Assembly (NCBI GenBank): GCA_022410635.1 | Contig: JAJVDF010000046.1 | Location: 2,222,905-2,286,904 of the forward strand | Direction of reading: 5' to 3' | DNA from: Tretioscincus oriximinensis | Lineage: Eukaryota; Chordata; Lepidosauria; Squamata; Gymnophthalmidae | DNA length: 64,000 nt | Shown here: positions 57,801-64,000 of the stretch, piece after piece | Numbering within the stretch: position 1 is the first letter of the stretch | Layout: the number at the start of each line of letters is the position of its first letter | The notes under the pieces: model-generated | What the model was told of the DNA's origin: nothing | What the model saw: only the letters and a program-made list of their open reading frames with translations | The model's database searches: none | Position numbers and translations under genes: made by a program

Positions 57801-60094
57801 ATATTTGAGCAATAGTTTATTATAGGAAAAAGGGTATTTATTGTGGGTCGACTACTGAAAAATGCTTAACACTTGTGCCTGGGACTTCTTGATTGTGCTA
57901 TGAACGAGGTAGAAAAACATTGTGTGCACGTAGCTTATGTATGATTGGTGCCATGGACATGCAAACTCCATTTTTAGAGTCCTCACATGTGTGCTGATCT
58001 TGAGCCGAGAAGAGCAATTTTCTTTTGCCAGAGCTGAGAGGTGTGTTGTTCACTTACAATGTCATGTCTGACTCTTCGCCTTTTGCTTCCAGTCTTTGCC
58101 AGGATCAAATCCCTGATCAGGCCCTTTCTCAGTGAATTCTGAGAGAGAGTAATACAAACCTTAGGTATAACTAAATGGCTGCAAATTGGCGCACAAAGAA
58201 AATATGGACAAATTATACATAATGTTAATATTCTTCGGAGGAAATATTTAGTGGGAAAAACATCAATGTAGTTGTCAAATAAATTAAAGGCAAACTGTAC
58301 ATGAAAAATAATGTTTATGTGTTTCTTCCTGATTGTTTAGATGGAACAGAACCCAACATCAAACAATAATTGGTTTTCGAAATCCAATCACGTGCTTTTT
58401 TTCTTCAACAATCGTTGGCATAAAAAACGCTGATTCTTATTGAAACAAACACCATCAAAACTGGACATGTCTTAGCTTAAAACCATCCACACTGACTTTG
58501 AAATTCTGTCTGATTACTGGATCATAGCTACTCCCTGTTCCTAATTATGTTATCTTTGATTTTTATCATCATTTATGACCTAACAGTTTCCAAAAATAAC
58601 AGCAAAAGTCACAGGCAACCTGCTGGGATTTTAATACACTTCCTTGACTCTAATCATTTTAATGTTCCTAGGAGAAAAAGCCCCTAGATGAAGTCTGTAT
58701 AACAGAGTACTTGACATTTATAATTTGAACTATAAATACTTTTATTTATTTATTTATTTTTACAATACCTTCTGTTGATTAATTGCAAGAGCTTAAATAT
58801 TTGGAAGTAGTCACATAATAGATTTTTAGGAGAACAAACCAGAGGATTGTTTAGAAAACAGGATTCTGTCATGCAGGGGGGAAATTACTCTAAATATTTT
58901 AAAACAATTGTTGAATAATATTCAGCTATTCATTTAAATTTGTATAGCACGTGTATGTGTGTGTGTACGTTAATTGAAACAGTTATTGAAGAATGTTTCA
59001 TATTATGGTAAATTATTTTAAGGGCCTTATAACAGTTATTATCAAATCTTTGCAAATCAATATTAATTACTTTATGTTGCATACAATACGTTGCTTTTAG
59101 ATATTTCTGTTTTAATCTGTTATTCCTGTTTTAATTGTTAACCATTCTGAGATCTTCATGTATACGGCAGTATAAAAATGTAAAATATATTTATTGTCAG
59201 TTCACAGTAAGCTCATGTTATTCATTAAAATTAAAGCAGAAGTATGAATTTAGGATTCAGTGACCTAAGAAGAAACAACAATTATTATTTTGAACTTGGC
59301 ACAGGCTATAGGCAAGAAACATAATTATGTGCAATTCTTATTTAAAGAGCTGACATTACACTGCGTCAAGGTCCAAATTTATCACTGTAGGAAATGTGTA
59401 ACCAGTCACTCTTGGGTCACACTCTGGTAGAAGTCCAATTCTGAAAGGTAGTAGAACTAAAATAAACAGCTCCAAATTAAATTAGGTTGCTGTAATGTGA
59501 CATTGCTTGGCAGAGATGATTTCAGTCCAATTAAAGAAAACAGATAACAGAAACTAGTTAGTTAGTGGTGTNCAAAGTTCAGAGCTCAGTTGACTTGCTT
59601 ATCTAAATAATTTTCAAAGTTTAAAATATTGCAAGAAATACTAATTATGTGACTGTGTTCTGCTGTGAGCTTCCAACGACTAGGGATGATAAGATGAAAA
59701 AACAACTGAATGTCTCAGTCATGTGTGATAGATCTGAAAGGTGCTTTACCCACCTGCTGTGGCAGGTTTGTCATCACAGTCATACTCCCATGCTGGTATC
59801 AGCTTGGATCAGTGCCTGAAAGTGGGCATGGACAATGCTAAGTACCTCCCCTCCCACTTAATATGGTCCTTGCTCCTTTTCTGTTCCTGATCCAAGCATC
59901 AGTATAGATGTGGCAAAACAGCCAGTGGGTGGCTAGGACTGCCTTTCGTCTTTGTCAGACTGCTGAGAATGAGAAAGAAAATGCAGAATGATGGAATTGA
60001 TGGGGAGGGCAAGGAAGAAAACAGAAAGAAAGGGTATGGGAAAAGAGTCAGAGAGAGCAAAAGATAGTTTTCAGATGTAATAGAAACAACAATC
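57801..60094. other. Mostly unassigned AT-rich DNA
   Basis: Contains a (TTTA)n run at 58738-58762 and a plus-strand LINE/SINE tail at 59135-59195 ('aaccattctgagatcttcat' then 'cggcagtataaaaatgtaaa'). No supported gene. Confidence 0.45.
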
Positions 60095-60158
60095 CTTGAA
60101 CATTCATGCTTTATTACAGAACATACAACAATAGTGGAATAAACGCGTGATATCTGGA
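60095..60158. mobile_element. Palindromic MITE, right half only
   Basis: 'cattcatgctttattacaga' then 'agtggaataaacgcgtgata' and 'tctggatgcaatttt', the right arm of the family at 50988-51133. Confidence 0.5.
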
Positions 60159-60243
60159 TGCAATTTTAGATTTGATTTGATCATTGCATGAAAAGGGCCA
60201 CGGGTCAAATCAATTGTGACATTTGCTTCCACGCACAAGAGCC

Positions 60244-60720
60244 ATTTCTATTTCATAGAATCATAGAATTATAGAGTTGAAAGTGACATACAACATTTTT
60301 CTTTACTCACCCTATCCATCCCATCCATGATTTTGTACACTTCAATCAGATCACCTCTCAAATGTCACCTTTCAAGGCTGAAGAGGCTCAGACATTGCTA
60401 ACAGCTTGGATAGCTTCAAGACAGGACTAGACAGGTTTATGGATACCAAGGGGGTACTAGGATGGATTTCTGGATGCTGCCTCCGGGATGGAGCAACAGG
60501 TAGTGATCCTGAAAAGCCATTTGCAGGGAGTCATGAAAAGGTGCATATTTTGCTTTCCTCTGTTTGGACTGCCCAGTTGTATCTGGTGGGCCTCTGTGTG
60601 ACACAGAATGCTGGACTAGATAGNCTCTGGCCTTATCCAGTATGGCTCTTCTTATATTCCTATGTTCTCCAGGGTCATAGGGTCCAACCCCCTGCTCAGT
60701 GCAGGATTCATTAAANCATC
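60244..60720. mobile_element. Nested CR1-type LINE 3' ends
   Basis: A minus-strand CR1 starts 'catagaatcatagaattata' (60257) and resumes after an interruption with 'agggtcatagggtccaaccc' (about 60670) to ~60720. Between them, from about 60390 to 60668, lies a plus-strand CR1-type 3' end: 'gatagcttcaagacaggact', then 'ggatgctgcctccgggatgg' and 'gaatgctggactagatag'. The order suggests one CR1 inserted into another of opposite orientation. Confidence 0.7.
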
Positions 60721-61393
60721 CCATCCTTCCTTACCTGGATCTTTTAGTTTCTTCAGACTTTCAATACATGAATAGTTAAATTTATCATTCTGAAATAACC
60801 ACAGAAGACTTCTTTTTGTTTTTGATCCATTAAATAATTCTCCAGCACTCTTCTGCTTTCATCATTGCTTATGCTGTACTTACTTCCTTATTTGTAGAAA
60901 CCTCTAGGGAATGTATAGCATACGATATCTAGCCCTGAATCAGAGGAACTGGGAACATGGCTACAGAATATGTGAAATTGGTGTCCTTAATGGTACTATT
61001 TTTGAAGGAAGGCCTTTCTTTTTGGTTTCTTCAGGTGTTCTATTTAATCAAATCAAATAAATTTTAATTTAATATATTTAGATGGTTACTCGGAAAAATA
61101 TCTTACTGGAAGTACACAAGAATAAATCATACTGATTAAAGAACAATGCTAACAGAACATAAATATTAAACAAAAAAATGCAATTTAAAACTATTAAAAA
61201 TTCACCATTAAAAGAGTTTAGGTGAACATAAATGTCTGAACACGGAAATGGGAAAGGTTTTTGCATCACAGAATCAATTGCTTTGTCTTTACCATCTAAA
61301 ATGTCATAATGAACTATGGCATGAAAATGGCGCTGTCATTACTCCAGACATAGGCTGCTTGTAAGCAGCCCATACAAGCCAGTATATCATACT
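60721..61393. other. No recognised feature
   Basis: AT-rich DNA; an AAATT-rich run at 61037-61080. Confidence 0.45.
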
Positions 61394-61830
61394 CAGGCTG
61401 CATCCAGATGGGGTATTTTTAGTGCTATTATTGTAGGGCTATGTTGAGATTGCCTCATAAATCTGTGGTAATCCTGCCATAATTCAGAAAGAAAGAGAAC
61501 AATATGTTATATTGCTATAGCAAGTATATTCCTCCTATTATAGCAAAAGGAACTTACATGCCTGGCTACTGTTATTGGGAGCTGTCATCACATGTCAGAG
61601 CCTCAAAACACTGTGCACGTATGTGCACACTGCAGCAATTGCACACTTATGGATATTTTGTGTTCACAAAATAGCTGGGTCTATGCAATGAGTAATGGGC
61701 TAACAAATGCCAGATAGAGGTAGTGCTTCTGCTTGCACTATTGTCCATATGTCTGGACGGCAAGCAATCATTCCAGAATAACTTTATTCCAGAACGTTGC
61801 TTTATTGTGCTACTTTTGATTGCCTTCAGA
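61394..61830. mobile_element. GGCTGCATCCAG-terminus DNA element(s)
   Basis: It starts 'caggctgcatccagatgggg'. A right end near 61765 reads 'catatgtctggacggcaagc', the complement of a similar terminus. A short palindromic piece, 'cattccagaataactttatt' with 'ccagaacgttgctttattg', follows to 61830. Confidence 0.45.
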
Positions 61831-62149
61831 CAGCAAATTGACTGTGGTCTAGTATTTGATCATGCTTACTATTTTCTTGTCACCCCAAAGTGGCATTAGA
61901 AGTGTGCCATATCCAGGTACCTGACCAAAATCACTTTCAAGTAGAGAACCTTAGTTCCGTTTCCAAAACTGGATTGTCCACAAATTAATCTTGGTGTTCC
62001 CTGGAGCAACTTGACCTGCAGAAAAGCCNAAGGTACAGGTTAAGATTTGCAAAACCAGTAATCTTGGTTTGATTTTATTGATTTTATTGATTGTTGGCCC
62101 TATACTTCAGGTATAGGGCTGAGTATAAGTACAAAATAAATACTGGTTT

Positions 62150-62230
62150 TTATGGTTTGTAATGAATTGGGAGCCACCCAGAGCCCTTTGTAGGGCAGGT
62201 GGGGTATAAATCCAATCGTAAAGTAAACAA
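62150..62230 (+). mobile_element. LINE/SINE 3' tail
   Basis: 'attgggagccacccagagcc' then 'gtagggcaggtggggtataa' is a plus-strand copy of the shared tail. Confidence 0.55.
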
Positions 62231-62412
62231 AATTCGAATACATTTCACTCTTCCCCGCTACTCACCAACTGCTGAGAAGGTAGGCAAATTATATTTTAAT
62301 TATATTTTGGTATTCCGTGTTTCATCGTAAGCTGTGACCTCTTTGTATATAAGGGATAGAGTAAAATTGTGATAGCAAGCTAGCTAGATGGATAGATAGA
62401 TAGATAAATGAC

Positions 62413-62820
62413 AGGCTGACCAGATGACCCCTTTTTTGGGGGGGGGGGTTTAAAAACCCAGCTTTGCGGTGCCTCCCAGTTTTTCCTGAGTAAGAAAAAA
62501 AATCTTTTTTTGAAAAAAAATCTTTTTTTGAAAAAACTTTTCCTCAGCAAAACTGTGAGGCATTCCAAAACTGGGTTTCTATCCCCCCGCAAAAGGGCTC
62601 ATCTGCTCATCAGGTAGAAAAATAGATAGACAGACAGGCAGACCCCTTTTGGGGGGATGGAACCCCAATATTGGGGTGCCTCCCAGTTTTTGCTGAGGAA
62701 ACTTTTTTTCAAAAAAAGATAATTTTTTTTGAATTTTTTTTTCCACAGCAAAAACTGGGAGGCAACCCAAAACCGCGTTTTCACCCCCCCTTCCCCCCAA
62801 AGAAGCCATCTGGTCAGCCT
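62413..62820. mobile_element. Double-hairpin MITE (two tandem palindromes)
   Basis: The outer ends 'aggctgaccagatgaccc' and the complement 'ggccatctggtcagcct'-like form an inverted repeat. Inside are two consecutive palindromes, 62413-62613 and 62636-62820. They share 'gcctcccagtttttgctga'-type arms and have A/T-run centres (AAAAAATC and TTTTTTGAA). GATA/GACA simple repeats flank and separate them. No coding sequence; TSD obscured by the flanking simple repeat. Confidence 0.65.
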
Positions 62821-63132
62821 AAGATAGGTAGGAAGGTAGATAGCTAGTTGATATGGAATCTTCACTCTCAATAACTCTTCCNCATTCATCTTGTATTTGC
62901 TTCCAGTAGTGGCAACATATTATTTACAAGCCTATTTCTGCCTGGACTAAAGGAAGCACTNGTTCAGTCTTTCCTTTGGGGTCCTTTCAATGGTAACGGA
63001 AAATATTCCCTAAGCTTTTTGTTCCTCGTTTTGTGTCTTTTTGACGAGCACAGAAAATTATTGTAGAAATTGGCTATTTCCTTTTACTTCCTAATAAAGA
63101 ACGTATCAGTGCAGGTAAATCTAGATAGTACT

Positions 63133-63830
63133 TGTGGCGTCCATTTTGTGTTGAGACCTCCATTTTGAGTTAGATCTAAGATTTGGATTGGTAAGTTTAT
63201 TTTTCCCCCAAGGGAGGAGGGAGGCAGAGCCAGGGAGGGTGTGTGGCTTTCCCTCTGTACCAGTTTGGAGGGGGAAGTGGCTGGGAGTAGCCAATCAGAC
63301 TTCAAGGGTGGCCTATAAGAAAGGCGACACCCTCAGCCTTTTCTATCTGTATACTTAGAGCTAGCAGGAAGCTAGTTAGGAAAGGGACTGTTTCATTGCC
63401 TCTGCCTGGTGTGGGGTGGAGGTGGTTAATGAAATGTTGTGACAATAATAAAGGAGCTGAGAGGGGGGAGCCTGGTTAATGGTGTCTGCTTAGGCCCAGA
63501 AGGTCCTCATTTGCCAAGTATGTTTTCTGAGCTGTTTTCCTGTTATTCTGTTTATGTTTATTTCCTCAGTTCTCTCCTTGTTGTGAACAATAAACCTGTT
63601 TGTTTATTTGGAATATTATTTTTCCTTGCATCCTTATTCCTCCAAACCTCAAACTTCATAAGGGGAGACTGTTTATAAAGTCTCTCCGTTCATCTATTTA
63701 GTGTGTGAGCCCTCCCATAAGGCAGGCAGCCTTGAGGGTTAAAGCTTTTACTGTAAGGGTATTTGTGGACTAGCCCTGGGGGTTATTAAGGTAGCTGGGT
63801 AAATATTGGGGTAGCATATATTCCCCTTCA
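63133..63830 (+). mobile_element. Retroviral-type LTR (endogenous retrovirus)
   Basis: It starts TGTGGCGTCC with two 'ccattttg' words (63141 and 63160), as in gammaretrovirus-like U3 starts. A CCAAT box lies at 63291-63295, a TATA-like ctataaga at 63312-63319, and AATAAA at 63589-63594 with a GT-rich stretch just after it. It ends in ...CTTCA at 63830, followed by GGGGCTCG, which resembles part of a tRNA-Pro primer-binding site. Length ~698 bp. The 3' border and the primer site are inferred. Only this LTR and the start of an internal region are in the window. Confidence 0.55.
63589..63594 (+). promoter_or_regulatory. Poly(A) signal of the LTR
   Basis: AATAAA in 'gaacaataaacctgtttgtt', with the GT-rich downstream element expected at an R/U5 border. 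Confidence 0.6.
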
Positions 63831-63887
63831 GGGGCTCGGTGAAGAGTAGCTAACCTTGTTGAGGATATACGCTCAGTGTTCTTCACA

Positions 63888-64000
63888 ATGGTTTTACAAA
63901 GTACTTTACAAAGTGCTAAGGAGACAGCAGGAACTCCCAGGTTGCAGGAACATTTCCTGAAGTCTAGGAAGATTCTTTGGCCATATAGGTGTGCAGTTAG
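63888..64000 (+). CDS. Possible first ORF of the retroelement, cut by window end
   Basis: An ATG 58 bases after the putative LTR border opens a frame that stays open for 37 codons to the window edge. Position after an LTR fits a gag-type ORF. The visible residues show no motif, so this is inference from position only. Confidence 0.25.
   Translation, partial: MVLQSTLQSAKETAGTPRLQEHFLKSRKILWPYRCAV

Overview
The window looks like non-coding DNA of a squamate reptile (lizard or snake). It is AT-rich, carries scattered single N calls, and has no long open gene. The inference rests on its repeats: CR1-type LINE 3' ends that finish in TTCTTATGTTCTTA-like words, a tRNA-headed SINE with intact A and B boxes, LINE/SINE tails of the 'gggcggtataaataaataaata' kind, Penelope-like elements (PLEs), hAT and Tc1/mariner miniature transposons, a DIRS-type fossil and a retroviral-type LTR. 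No species can be named from sequence alone.

Layout. 1-10 kb: mostly unrecognised DNA, a mosaic of CR1 3' ends (3.9-4.6 kb) and a LINE ORF C-terminus (8.2-8.8 kb, minus). 10.4-11.1 kb: a complete non-autonomous hAT with 8-bp target-site duplications (TSDs) and tandem ETS/CRE-like units. 14.2-17.5 kb: a PLE cluster with a head-to-head foldback copy, a truncated copy, and a copy keeping part of the GIY-YIG domain and a hammerhead-like tail; a Tc1-type MITE lies at the latter's edge. 21.2-22.4 kb: a LINE tail and a second PLE family flanked by ~105-bp direct repeats. 26.8-27.7 kb: a second complete hAT and an ATGT microsatellite. 32.8-33.7 kb: a second foldback PLE with perfect 12-bp TSDs, then a third hAT with nested hairpins. 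35-51 kb: a palindromic MITE family and a two-exon candidate for the 3' end of a host gene (45.84-46.65 kb, plus). 47.1-49.0 kb: a full tRNA-SINE, a second Tc1-type MITE and an L1-like 3' end. 53.6-54.3 kb: a broken DIRS-like RNase H/tyrosine recombinase relic. 56.1-57.0 kb: a 52-bp minisatellite interrupted by a 615-N gap. 60-62.8 kb: CR1 mosaic, MITEs and a double-hairpin element. 63.1-64 kb: an LTR followed by the start of an internal region that runs off the window.

Nothing here forms an operon or pathway. The notable structure is a record of transposition: three independent hAT insertions with readable TSDs, two independent foldback PLE insertions of nearly the same design, and a non-autonomous family sharing the terminus GGCTGCATCCA. 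The host-gene evidence is limited to candidate exons judged by splice signals and frame, without homology searches.
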